From Chitinophaga pinensis (GTDB taxonomy: Bacteria > Bacteroidota > Bacteroidia > UBA4408): 64,000 nt of DNA. Shown here piece by piece: positions 26,695 through 35,082 of the stretch (the first letter of the stretch is position 1; every line of letters begins with the position of its first letter). The notes beneath the pieces were generated by a model. That model made no database searches, was not told the origin of the DNA, and saw only the letters and a list, made by a program, of their open reading frames with translations. The stretch is from assembly GCA_945861665.1 (NCBI GenBank), contig CAMAVS010000002.1, positions 62,001 through 126,000 on the forward strand, read 5' to 3'. The translations under genes and the position numbers were made by a program.

Positions 26695-28359
26695 ATGAGA
26701 GAGAAATTTGAATCAAAAAAGGGAGGCAAGAAGTTGGCAGGTAAAAAAATCAGGAAAGCAGGCGGTGGGCCATACAATAAAAAGCCGTTCCGAAAATCAG
26801 AAGGAGTCAGGCCTTTTTCTTTGAAAAGAAAATCGGACATAGAAGACAGCGATGATAAGCCCTTCAGAAAGATTCATGGAAGTGCCGATTCGCCCTCTGA
26901 AAAGACTAAAAAAAGAGTGCCAAATGGGTCCGGCTATTTAAAAAGAGAAGAATTTAAAACGCCTTTTAAGAAATCCTTTTCAAAATCAGAAAGCGGAAGT
27001 AGTGCCAAAAAAGATTTTTCTCCACGATTTAAAAAACCGTTTAGAAAACCGGAAGGCGATACGGCTTTTTCTTTAAAAAGAAGTGAAAAAAAAGATGGTT
27101 CTGAAAAAAAATCATTCCGGGCGCCTTTTTCAAAATCGGAAAGCGGTAGTGTTGGCAAAAAAGATTCTGCTTCGCGATTTAAAAAGCCATTCCAAAAATC
27201 AGGAGGAGATGCAAAACCGCAATTTAAAAGAGGTAGAGATACTGGCGATTCGGGCAATAAGCCATTCCGGAAATCGTATGGAGATGCCGACAATTCTTTT
27301 AAAAACAGAAATCGCGAAGACAAAGAGCGGTCTTTTAAAAGCACAAACAATACAGAAGGAAATGCCTCTTCACCACTTAAAAGAACGGGCGAAAAAGCTG
27401 CATCAACATTTGTAAAAAAAACACCCTTTAGAAGAAAAGATAGTGATGCAAAATCCTATTTTAAAGGCGACAGGGTAACTGATACAGGTGAGGAGGGGTT
27501 TAAAAAATCGTTTGCGCGAAACTCCGACAAGGAAAGTGCTGAAGAAAAAAGAGTGCCTTCTCCGCACTATACAAAAAAACCGTTTCAAAAAACCCCTTCC
27601 AAGTACAGTAAGGGTGAAAAAATAAACCACACAAGTAAAAAGGAAGATGATGGATTGATGCGCCTCAATAAATACATTGCCAATGCCGGAATTTGTTCGC
27701 GCAGAGAGGCTGATGTGCTTATTCAAACAGGTTCGGTGAGTGTTAACGGAACAATGATTACCGAGTTGGGCTATAGAATAAAACCTACCGATATGGTCAG
27801 CTATGGCGGACAAACCATTAAGCGCGAAAAACTGGTTTACATAGTAATAAACAAGCCTAAAAACTTTATAACAACTTCCGATGACCCCTACGACAGGGAA
27901 ACTGTTTTGTCTTTAATAAAAGATGCTTGTAAGGAGCGCGTTTATCCGGTTGGACGACTTGATAGAAACACTACCGGTGTTTTAATCATTACCAACGATG
28001 GCGAAATGACGAAAAAGTTAACGCACCCTCGTTATGAAAAGAAAAAAATATACCACGTTGTGCTTGACAAAACCGTTACAGGGGTAGATATAAAACAAAT
28101 TAAAGAAGGGTTAGAATTAGAAGACGGCCTTATTCAAGTAGATGAGGTTAGTTACGTTTCAGGAGCAGACAAAAAAGAGGTTGGCATAGAATTGCATTCC
28201 GGGAAAAACAGAATTGTGCGCAGAATATTTGAACACCTTGGTTATGATGTGAAAAAACTTGATAGGGTTTCATTTGCTGGACTAACAAAAAAAGATTTGC
28301 CACGTGGAAGATGGCGATTTTTAACCCAACAAGAAATTGATTTTTTAAAAATGAGCTAA
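26695..28359 (+). CDS. RluB/RsuA-family pseudouridine synthase with long disordered N-terminal extension
   Basis: A 554-residue protein. Residues 322-370 are an S4 RNA-binding domain (MRLNKYIANAGICSRREAD), and 375-550 the RsuA/RluB catalytic domain with GRLDRNTTGVLIITNDGE containing the catalytic Asp; it converts a uridine of rRNA (RluB: 23S U2605) to pseudouridine. Residues 1-321 are low-complexity, rich in Lys, Ser, Phe, Gly and Arg, with repeats of the form KPFRKSEG and FSKSESGS; such heads are common in Bacteroidota homologues and are presumably RNA- or ribosome-binding. A start at Met322 would give the usual 233-residue enzyme. Two bases separate it from the aldehyde dehydrogenase gene. 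Confidence 0.9.
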   Translation: MREKFESKKGGKKLAGKKIRKAGGGPYNKKPFRKSEGVRPFSLKRKSDIEDSDDKPFRKIHGSADSPSEKTKKRVPNGSGYLKREEFKTPFKKSFSKSESGSSAKKDFSPRFKKPFRKPEGDTAFSLKRSEKKDGSEKKSFRAPFSKSESGSVGKKDSASRFKKPFQKSGGDAKPQFKRGRDTGDSGNKPFRKSYGDADNSFKNRNREDKERSFKSTNNTEGNASSPLKRTGEKAASTFVKKTPFRRKDSDAKSYFKGDRVTDTGEEGFKKSFARNSDKESAEEKRVPSPHYTKKPFQKTPSKYSKGEKINHTSKKEDDGLMRLNKYIANAGICSRREADVLIQTGSVSVNGTMITELGYRIKPTDMVSYGGQTIKREKLVYIVINKPKNFITTSDDPYDRETVLSLIKDACKERVYPVGRLDRNTTGVLIITNDGEMTKKLTHPRYEKKKIYHVVLDKTVTGVDIKQIKEGLELEDGLIQVDEVSYVSGADKKEVGIELHSGKNRIVRRIFEHLGYDVKKLDRVSFAGLTKKDLPRGRWRFLTQQEIDFLKMS

Positions 28360-28360
28360 G

Positions 28361-29803
28361 ATGCTAGCTATTAAAAATTATATCAATGGGGAATTGGTTG
28401 AACCTATTGCTAAAACATATATTGATAATTACAACCCCGCTAAAGGGTCCGTTTATTCCCTCACTCCCGATTCGGACGAACGTGATGTGCAAATGTCTGT
28501 TAATGCCGCGACAGCAGCCTTTCCATCGTGGAGCACAACACCAAAAAGTGAACGTTCGGCAATACTCTTACGCATTGCTGAACTTATTGAAAAAAACTTA
28601 GATAAACTTGCCATCGCTGAGTCAATTGATAACGGGAAACCTATTTGGCTAGCTAAAATGGTTGATATTCCTCGTGCTGCAAGCAACTTTCATTTTTATG
28701 CCACGGCTATTTTGCACGATGCTACTGATACATACGCTATGGAAAACACTGCCATCAACTATACCTTGCGACACCCAATTGGGGTTGCCGGCTGCATCTC
28801 TCCATGGAATTTACCTCTTTATTTGTTTACTTGGAAAATAGCCCCCGCCTTAGCTTCCGGGAACTGTGTGGTTGCTAAGCCATCAGAAATTACCCCTATG
28901 ACCGCTTATCTATTATCAGAATTATGTATTGAAGCCGGTTTACCCAAAGGTGTTTTAAATATCGTTCATGGATATGGGCACAAAGTGGGTGCCGCTATTA
29001 CAGCCCACCCTAACATTCCCGTAATTTCATTTACAGGAGGAACAAAAACAGGGGCAGAAATTGCTCGGATAGCAGCGCCAATGTTCAAAAAGCTTTCATT
29101 GGAGCTAGGGGGGAAAAACCCAAACATTATTTTTTCAGATTGCGATTTTGACAAAATGTTAAAAACCACCATCAATTCTTCGTTCTCAAATCAAGGGGAG
29201 ATTTGCCTTTGTGGTTCGCGAATATTTATTGAAAGGGGCATTTATGAAAAATTCAAAACGGGATTTGTTGCTCAAGCAAAACAGTTAACCATAGGCAATC
29301 CTGCCGATGACAAAAATAGACTAGGGGCAATTGTTTCAAAGCAGCATATGGAGAAAATACTTTCCTATATTGATCTTTCAAAACAAGAAGGCGGAAGCAT
29401 TTTATGTGGAGGAAAACAAGCACATATAGCAGGCGAATTTGAAAAGGGGTGGTATATTGAGCCTACTATTATTGAAGGACTCGCCTATGATTGTCGCACC
29501 AATCAAGAGGAAATATTTGGACCTGTTGTAACGTTAACTCCTTTTGATAACGAAGAAGATGTATTGAAAATGGCAAACAGCACTATTTACGGTTTAGCCG
29601 CAACGGTTTGGACAGAAAGTTTAACGAAAGCGCATCGTGTGGCAAATAATTTGCACTCAGGAATAGTGTGGGTAAACTGTTGGTTGTTGCGTGATTTAAG
29701 AACACCATTCGGAGGTGTTAAGAGTAGCGGAATAGGTCGCGAAGGGGGATTTGAGGCTCTTCGCTTTTTTACAGAACCTAAAAATGTATGCATAAAATTG
29801 TAA
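28361..29803 (+). CDS. Aldehyde dehydrogenase, 2-hydroxy/2-aminomuconic-semialdehyde type
   Basis: A 480-residue NAD(P)-dependent aldehyde dehydrogenase. Visible motifs: SPWNLPLYLFTWKIAPALAS, the glycine motif FTGGTKTG, catalytic Glu in LELGGKNPN, catalytic Cys in FSNQGEICLCGSR, and EEIFGPVVT. The C-terminal VNCWLLRDLRTPFGGVKSSG matches the ALDH8/2-hydroxymuconic-semialdehyde dehydrogenase subgroup. In the 3-hydroxyanthranilate branch of tryptophan breakdown this enzyme precedes 2-aminomuconate deaminase, and a deaminase-like gene is at 17536. Other pathway genes are not in the window, so the pathway is inference. Two-base gap to the preceding pseudouridine synthase. Confidence 0.88.
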   Translation: MLAIKNYINGELVEPIAKTYIDNYNPAKGSVYSLTPDSDERDVQMSVNAATAAFPSWSTTPKSERSAILLRIAELIEKNLDKLAIAESIDNGKPIWLAKMVDIPRAASNFHFYATAILHDATDTYAMENTAINYTLRHPIGVAGCISPWNLPLYLFTWKIAPALASGNCVVAKPSEITPMTAYLLSELCIEAGLPKGVLNIVHGYGHKVGAAITAHPNIPVISFTGGTKTGAEIARIAAPMFKKLSLELGGKNPNIIFSDCDFDKMLKTTINSSFSNQGEICLCGSRIFIERGIYEKFKTGFVAQAKQLTIGNPADDKNRLGAIVSKQHMEKILSYIDLSKQEGGSILCGGKQAHIAGEFEKGWYIEPTIIEGLAYDCRTNQEEIFGPVVTLTPFDNEEDVLKMANSTIYGLAATVWTESLTKAHRVANNLHSGIVWVNCWLLRDLRTPFGGVKSSGIGREGGFEALRFFTEPKNVCIKL

Positions 29804-29812
29804 GCAAAAAAA

Positions 29813-29911
29813 CTAAGCGACACCTTGCTTCATTCCGTTTGTTACAAACCAGCTAAATTTTTTATCAAACCACGTTTCTATGCGCAAATACATCTTAAAA
29901 GTTAGCTTCAT
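29813..29911 (-). CDS. Small 32-residue amphipathic protein (candidate)
   Basis: A 32-codon frame on the minus strand from ATG 29911-29909 to TAG 29815-29813, reading MKLTFKMYLRIETWFDKKFS followed by WFVTNGMKQGVA. It is rich in aromatic and basic residues (WFDKKFSWF) and could lie on the membrane as an amphipathic helix. It fills the otherwise empty gap between the aldehyde dehydrogenase gene and ybeY and has 110 bases of AT-rich sequence upstream for a promoter. Nothing proves that it is translated; short open frames this size arise by chance. Confidence 0.4.
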   Translation of the reverse strand: MKLTFKMYLRIETWFDKKFSWFVTNGMKQGVA

Positions 29912-30022
29912 TGCAACTGATTTTTTGGTTTACAATTTCAAATAATAGCGAAAAGATATGGTTTGTTGTGCAAATATTATAACTTCGATTTTTCGTTTTA
30001 TTAACACGTTATTGTTAGCATA

Positions 30023-30469
30023 GTGAAAACAAAATTTGCAATTAACTATTTTAGTGATCAATGCCCCTTCGTATTAAAAGGTAAAAAGAACTGCTCTGCT
30101 TGGTTAGCAAAAGTGTTACAAAAAGAAAGCAAAATTGCTTGTGAAATAAATTATATTTTTTGCAACGATGCTTACTTAATCAAACTAAACAAAACGCACC
30201 TACAACACAATACATATACTGATATTATCACCTTTAACTACAGTGGTAAATTAAGTAAAAGTGTTGCTGCCGATATATATATTAGTGTAGATAGGGTGAA
30301 AGACAATGCGAAAACGTTTAGTACATCATTTCAACAGGAACTTAATCGAGTGATGGTACACGGGGTGTTACATTTATGCGGCTACACCGATAAAAAATCG
30401 GGAGAGCAAAAGAAAATGAGATGCAAAGAAGATTTTTATTTGAAAGCCTATTTGCTTATTTCCAATTAA
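30023..30469 (+). CDS. ybeY: Endoribonuclease YbeY (rRNA maturation factor)
   Basis: A 148-residue UPF0054 metalloprotein needed for 16S rRNA 3'-end maturation and ribosome quality control. Motif HGVLHLCGYTDKK gives H-x3-H-x5-D; many Bacteroidota members carry Asp in place of the third His. N-terminal strand pattern and NKTHLQHNTYTDIITFNY fit. The start is GTG at 30023. Its end overlaps the end of the convergent gldE-gldD reading frame by 14 bases. Confidence 0.9.
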   Translation: MKTKFAINYFSDQCPFVLKGKKNCSAWLAKVLQKESKIACEINYIFCNDAYLIKLNKTHLQHNTYTDIITFNYSGKLSKSVAADIYISVDRVKDNAKTFSTSFQQELNRVMVHGVLHLCGYTDKKSGEQKKMRCKEDFYLKAYLLISN

Positions 30470-32384
30470 AAGTGCGTATCATTCTGTCCACGTCCGCTTT
30501 AATAAATTTTTCAACGGGAGCTATCGAATCACTATTGGGTTGTGCATTAAAGTATAGGGCCCCGCGTATAAAATTGTAAACACTGTCGGTTAAATAAAAC
30601 TGCAAAGAAGATGCCGTATTGCCATTTATTTCATAAATCACCCCATAAACACTTTTTGTAAAATCAGAAACGGCATACTCCTCAATTGCTTCCGCCTTTA
30701 CACTGTGCTTATATGCAAGGTTTCGTGAATCTTCTGTATGTTTTTCTAAATCGTTTTTCAATGGGAAGTGGCTAAGGTGAAGGGTGCCGCTATATTTAGG
30801 GTAATCTATATTTAACCAGCACTTTTCATTTTGTGATCCTTTATAAGGAATAACTTCCGAATAAACTGGTGTTTCAAAAGAGAAAGGGCATTCCGAAACA
30901 TAAGAAATATACTTTTTTTCGGGAAAGTCTATTCGAAAATATCCTCGAGGTTTCGGCACAAAGTTCGAACTGCAAGAAACAAAAAACAAAGGCAACAATA
31001 GCAACAAAACAGTTGTTGTTGAAAAAATTGTACTCGTTTTGTCGGAAGAATTGCCGTCCCTGCTTTTTACCAACACTTTCACTCGTTTTATCTTTCTTCT
31101 GTCGACACTTTCTATTTCAAAAATAAAATTTTCAATTTCTGTTTTTTGGTTTTTTCTAGGCATCGTTCCTAGTTGCTCAAGTATATAGCCTCCCAACGAA
31201 TCAGCCGCCCCCTTCTTGTCTTCAAAAGTGTGTGTGTCTACGTCCATTACTCTGCACATGTCGTTTAAGGGTATTTTTCCTTCAAAAACAAATGTGTTAT
31301 CATCCAGCTTTGAATAGGTTAATTCTTCATCATCAAACTCGTCACTAATATCCCCTATAATTTCCTCAATAATATCTTCAAAAGTAACAATACCACTGGT
31401 TCCTCCGTACTCATCTACAACTACTGCTAAATGTGTTTTTTTTTGCTGAAACTCCTTCAGTAAATCGTCTATTTTTTTGTTTTCAGGGACAAAAAATGGT
31501 TTTCGAAGCAGGTCTGTCCACTTAAAGTGAGCATCGCTTTCCAAATAGGGCAATAAATCTTTTATGTATAGTACCCCTTTTATATTGTCAAATGAATCCT
31601 CGTATACAGGCACCCTTGAAAACCCCGATTCAATTATTGATATTACCAACTCTTCAAATGAGGTTTCAATATCAAACGCAATCACATCCATACGGGGTTT
31701 CATAATTTGCTTTACATCTGTGTTCCCAAACTTTACTATTCCTTTTAAAATTTTATGTTCTTCTTCGGGTGTATGTTCATTGGTAGTAAGTTCAATGGCG
31801 TGCGAAAGATCATCGACAGAAATATCGTGTGTTCGGTGCTTTATCCTACTATCAATTAGGGATGTTAAAAACAATAACGGTGCACTTATCGGACTTAACA
31901 GTTTTTGCATAAATGCAAGCGGATATGCCAATTTAGTTGCAACACGAATTGCGTGTTGAGTAGAATAAATTTTTGGAATTACCTCACCAATTAAGAGCAA
32001 TAAAAAGGTAATGATTACAACGCGAATTAAAAATCCAAGTGCCGGATTAAAAGTAAAATGAAACAACTCGTCAACCACCGACTCAGAAGCAATAATTATC
32101 CCAATATTTACAAGGTTGTGCGAAACAACAATTGTTGCCAATAGTTTTTTAGGAGCACGCAACAACTCGCCTATTTTTGCATTTACAGGAGTTAAATTGC
32201 TTTTTATTTTTTCAAGATGTGCAGGAGACAATGAAAAAAAGCCAACTTCAGCGGCTGCAATCAGTGCAGAAAAAACCAACAAAACCAACATCACCAACAC
32301 ATTTATAATAAAATGCGGGTCTGCAAAAACAGTTGCTAAAAGTGTATTTGATGGGTGAAATAGGCTGACAAAATGGTCTTTCAA
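30456..32384 (-). CDS. gldE-gldD: Fused GldE (CBS/CorC hemolysin-type) and GldD (gliding lipoprotein)
   Basis: One 642-codon frame holding two proteins that are normally separate. Residues 1-440 are GldE: three or four membrane helices of the CNNM/DUF21 type (about 25-150), a CBS pair (about 205-330), and a CorC/transporter-associated domain (345-437). Residues 450-470 are a second hydrophobic segment ending in a lipobox, FFVSC with Cys471. Residues 471-642 are GldD, starting with PKPRGYFRIDFPEKKY. No stop codon lies between. A GTG at codon 435 or 437 could start a separate GldD with its own signal peptide. In Flavobacterium gldE lies upstream of gldD and downstream of ssb; ssb is here directly upstream. 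GldD is essential for gliding and T9SS. Confidence 0.88.
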   Translation of the reverse strand: MKDHFVSLFHPSNTLLATVFADPHFIINVLVMLVLLVFSALIAAAEVGFFSLSPAHLEKIKSNLTPVNAKIGELLRAPKKLLATIVVSHNLVNIGIIIASESVVDELFHFTFNPALGFLIRVVIITFLLLLIGEVIPKIYSTQHAIRVATKLAYPLAFMQKLLSPISAPLLFLTSLIDSRIKHRTHDISVDDLSHAIELTTNEHTPEEEHKILKGIVKFGNTDVKQIMKPRMDVIAFDIETSFEELVISIIESGFSRVPVYEDSFDNIKGVLYIKDLLPYLESDAHFKWTDLLRKPFFVPENKKIDDLLKEFQQKKTHLAVVVDEYGGTSGIVTFEDIIEEIIGDISDEFDDEELTYSKLDDNTFVFEGKIPLNDMCRVMDVDTHTFEDKKGAADSLGGYILEQLGTMPRKNQKTEIENFIFEIESVDRRKIKRVKVLVKSRDGNSSDKTSTIFSTTTVLLLLLPLFFVSCSSNFVPKPRGYFRIDFPEKKYISYVSECPFSFETPVYSEVIPYKGSQNEKCWLNIDYPKYSGTLHLSHFPLKNDLEKHTEDSRNLAYKHSVKAEAIEEYAVSDFTKSVYGVIYEINGNTASSLQFYLTDSVYNFIRGALYFNAQPNSDSIAPVEKFIKADVDRMIRTFNWK

Positions 32385-32438
32385 AACAATCTATGTTCGT
32401 GAAACAATATGGAATAAAACAATGCTGTTCGTTTCATT

Positions 32439-32852
32439 CTAAAAAGGTAAATCATCCGCTGTGGCATTGTGACCTGCAGTTGCGGCATTGTCAGTTGCAG
32501 AGGCCTGGTTGTTGTCGTCCCTACGCTGATTGAGTATTGAAATATTGTCGCCAATAATTTCAGTTGTGTATCTTTTGTTTTTGTCTTTATCTTCCCAAGA
32601 GCGTGTTCTTAACTTTCCTTCAACAAAAATGGTGGTTCCCTTTTTTAAATACTTTTCTGCAAACTCAGCCTGCGCTCTCCACAAAACAATATTGTGCCAC
32701 TCTGTTTGTTCAACACGATTACCACTTTTATCTTTATAGTTTTCAGAAGTTGCCAATGTAAAATTACATACTGTTGAGCCTCCCTCTAAATGTCTTACTT
32801 CGGGATCTTTTCCTAAATTGCCTACCAAAATAACTTTATTAACGCTTGCCAC
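32439..32852 (-). CDS. ssb: Single-stranded DNA-binding protein
   Basis: A 137-residue OB-fold protein that coats single-stranded DNA in replication and repair. N-terminal [17 protein letters not shown] and [20 protein letters not shown] with [15 protein letters not shown] are typical; the C terminus is acidic, ADDLPF, the protein-interaction tip. Length is normal. Followed by gldE-gldD after 54 bases, a conserved order in flavobacteria. Confidence 0.95.
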   Translation of the reverse strand: MASVNKVILVGNLGKDPEVRHLEGGSTVCNFTLATSENYKDKSGNRVEQTEWHNIVLWRAQAEFAEKYLKKGTTIFVEGKLRTRSWEDKDKNKRYTTEIIGDNISILNQRRDDNNQASATDNAATAGHNATADDLPF

Positions 32853-32914
32853 AGTTGTTGATTATGCTTGTTTAAGCAAAGATATAAAAAAGATTGAATG
32901 CGCTATTAGGATTG

Positions 32915-33355
32915 TTAATCATTCCACATTAAAAATTTTGGGTTTCCAATGTATTTTGTTCCCTCGCTATCCATTAATAAGGATATTGCGTCAACCAACA
33001 ATATTATACCGCAACCACTTCCGGTACAAATATAACCAAGCAATATTTTACCTATCCCGTCACCAACACCTAAATACAAACGGTGGAGAGGAATAAACCA
33101 TCCTATTCCGGTAACAATTTGTGCAATGGCAATAATTCCTGCAACCATTTGTTTGTCTTCCTTACCATCTAGCACGTCCTTTTTTCCAAACAAAGCAATG
33201 CTTGTATAATCCATAAACGGGCTACTGCTTATATCGGATGCTTTGTTAAAACGCGATTCTACTGCTGAATCGTCCAATTTATATGAATTTGCCGTACAAT
33301 TATTATTACATAAAAGAGCAAACATAACAACTAAAATAATTACTATATTTTTCAT
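32915..33355 (-). CDS. TM2-domain membrane protein (1)
   Basis: A 146-residue protein with an N-terminal signal peptide (residues 1-22), a polar region (KLDDSAVESRFNKASDIS) and a C-terminal TM2 domain: two hydrophobic helices around the turn GWFIPLHRLYLGVGDG (about 85-125). TM2 proteins are small inner-membrane proteins without a fixed function. The N-terminal polar region parallels that of the neighbour at 33435, so the two are probably diverged paralogs. Confidence 0.7.
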   Translation of the reverse strand: MKNIVIILVVMFALLCNNNCTANSYKLDDSAVESRFNKASDISSSPFMDYTSIALFGKKDVLDGKEDKQMVAGIIAIAQIVTGIGWFIPLHRLYLGVGDGIGKILLGYICTGSGCGIILLVDAISLLMDSEGTKYIGNPKFLMWND

Positions 33356-33382
33356 AAATAAGTTTTAGATAGGTACAAAAAT

Positions 33383-33419
33383 AAGAAACCCCGCTTTAAT
33401 TAAAAAGCGGGGTTTCTTA
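33383..33419. terminator. Intrinsic terminator after the TM2 gene at 33435
   Basis: Long inverted repeat AAGAAACCCCGCTTT / AAAGCGGGGTTTCTT around an AATTAA-type loop, GC-rich in the core. It lies just after the stop codon of the minus-strand gene at 33435 and between the two TM2 genes. Confidence 0.85.
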
Positions 33420-33434
33420 TTTTATTGAACAATT

Positions 33435-33851
33435 CTATTTATCATTCCAAACAACCCACTTATCGTTTCCTTTAAATTTGTTGAAAGCTTCGTCACCTTT
33501 GATAACAACCCACCAAAAATCAACACAACCAATTACACCAAAAGTACAGAAGTACTTAATGAATAAGCCTTTTGTTCCCATATAGCTTCTGTGAAGAGCA
33601 AAGTTTCCACAAAAGAAAGTTCTAATAAGGAATCCTGTTTTTGTTGCCTCAGCATCTGCTGAAAGGTTCGTAACAGAAGTTGGAGCCATTAATTCAGGAA
33701 CATTCATTCCTGCGGCAGCCATTGACACGTCACTTGACTGTGCAAATAAATTGTCTACTGTCGTTTCGTCAACAGTATACTTTGCGTTACTAGCAAAGCT
33801 AGCGGTTGCAACACAACCAACAAACGCAGTTAATAAAAGTAATTTTTTCAT
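33435..33851 (-). CDS. TM2-domain membrane protein (2)
   Basis: A 138-residue protein with a signal peptide ending SFA (about residue 20), a short linker (YTVDETTVDNLFAQSSDVSM), and a TM2 domain with FFCGNFALHRSYMGTKG between two hydrophobic helices. The C terminus FKGNDKWVVWNDK is close to that of its neighbour (PKFLMWND). Codon use looks less AT-skewed at some positions than neighbours, which may reflect high expression. Role unknown. Confidence 0.7.
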   Translation of the reverse strand: MKKLLLLTAFVGCVATASFASNAKYTVDETTVDNLFAQSSDVSMAAAGMNVPELMAPTSVTNLSADAEATKTGFLIRTFFCGNFALHRSYMGTKGLFIKYFCTFGVIGCVDFWWVVIKGDEAFNKFKGNDKWVVWNDK

Positions 33852-33896
33852 AGGTATAGTATATATTTTAGTTTGTACAATTATAGGAATTATTTT

Positions 33897-34166
33897 TTAA
33901 CTTTGGTAATCGTTCACATACTGCAAATAATACTTTGCTTTCAGGTAATTTACGGAATCCTCTGTTGATTTGCCTGATAACTGAGTAATATAGGAGAGGC
34001 GCTCCTTGCTTAAATTGTCTTCGCTTAAATGTTTTACAAAAGGATAATTAACCTGTGCAATAGCAGGCGTGAAAATCAAGGGAAAAAGAATAAATAACAG
34101 GGACTTTGCTCCTATCATCGTTTCAGAAAAAAACCTTAATTTGGAAATTGCTTTCTTAAATTCCAC
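33897..34166 (-). pseudogene. N-terminal piece of a split tetratricopeptide-type membrane protein
   Basis: An 89-residue frame from a GTG at 34166, two bases after the YidD-like frame ends. It has a signal peptide (LLFILFPLIFTPAIAQ) and then short helical segments (LSEDNLSKERLSYITQLSGK, YLKAKYYLQYVNDYQS) as in TPR-type proteins, ending abruptly at DYQS. The plus-strand gene at 35083 begins in the same reading frame with S-LKLNIIANYRKAGYY and has the TPR and membrane part but no signal peptide. Joining the two restores a normal protein, so this is probably the 5' part of that gene, separated by an inversion. Confidence 0.6.
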
Positions 34167-34168
34167 TT

Positions 34169-34593
34169 CTATTTATTCAGCTGATTTCGGACTTTCGATT
34201 CAGAAGAAATCATATAATCAGGATAGTCGTATACTACTTCTGTAAAGCAGCAATTTAACTGGTTAATGTCTGAAAGAAGGCCCTTTATGCCAAATTCCTG
34301 AATACTTAACTTGGTGTAGTTTGAGCAACTAATTTCGTACACACAACTTGCCTGAATTTGCTCCGAGAAAACTCGCTGGTAAAAAAAAGAGCCCCTGCCG
34401 CAATATAATTTAATGGATTTATCTTTGCTATAAATCTTTTATTTTTCAAAGAAAGAACTTTTCGTTTTTCGGCCTGCTCATATTTGTATCCAATAAATGC
34501 ACTTTTTGCTAAAGAACTATTTAGCAAATCTGCCGTTTGTGATTTACTATTTTGGTAAGAGAAAATAACAATTAGTAATAGAAAACGCTTCAT
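34169..34593 (-). pseudogene. YidD-like membrane-insertion factor, frameshifted
   Basis: The ATG at 34593 gives a signal peptide (KRFLLLIVIFSYQNSKSQ), a linker ending in KINPLNYIAAGALFF, and then a switch of frame at a run of eight T in the coding strand (plus strand A8, 34381-34388). In the uninterrupted frame the protein stops at TAA near 34306. In the other frame it continues YQRVFSEQIQASCVYEISCS followed by NYTKLSIQEFGIKGLLSDIN, the YidD/haemolytic domain with its C-x-Y-x3-C-S core, to TAG at 34169-34171. One extra T would restore it. YidD proteins assist membrane protein insertion; this secreted Bacteroidota type is a side branch. Confidence 0.7.
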
Positions 34594-34761
34594 TTTTAAT
34601 TATTTATGACAAACCAATAAACAAAAGTAATCAATTCGATAGTATATACAACGGACAAAGCGTTTCAGAAACTCAATAGACAAATTTAAGCATTAAGCTC
34701 TTCTTGGGGTTTCAATAATTTAGATTAACCCATGCGTGTCTGCCATAAAAAAGTTAACAAA

Positions 34762-35082
34762 TTACTTTGTAACAGTAAACTTTTTAGTTAAACGGTTTGT
34801 GTCTGAATTAACTGTGCAGTAATAAACACCTGCAGCAAGATCTTTTGTGTCAATATCAAAAGAGTTAACAGCACCTGCCGTAGCAGAGATTTCATTCACA
34901 AATACTTTTGCGCCTAATGCATTCACAATTTCAAGCGTTGACTTCGCATTTAATTGAGAAACATAAGATATCTTAACTATACCGTTTGAAGGGTTTGGAT
35001 TAGCACTAAGCTTGTAGCCTGAAGCAAAATCATTTCCTTCAATCCCAGCTGCTGCTGCATCAAAAACCGCCCAAATAGCGAT
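34762..35082 (-). pseudogene. C-terminal fragment of a T9SS cargo gene (paralog of 36913)
   Basis: Without a start codon, this minus-strand stretch reads AIAIWAVFDAAAAGIEGNDF then SNGIVKISYV, VDTKDLAAGVYYC-type sequence and ends RLTKKFTVTK, matching the last 105 residues of the full-length gene at 36913-38007 (AIWATFDDAD ... RLTKKFTVTK). 44 bases including the stop (34751-34794 and 36902-36945) are identical between copies. It ends abruptly on the 5' side at the point where the plus-strand TPR gene begins, so it is a partial duplicate cut at a rearrangement junction. Confidence 0.8.

Noticed and set aside
30359-30400. YbeY lacking the third metal His
   Set aside because: Asp at that position is common in Bacteroidota YbeY proteins; the other motif residues are intact.
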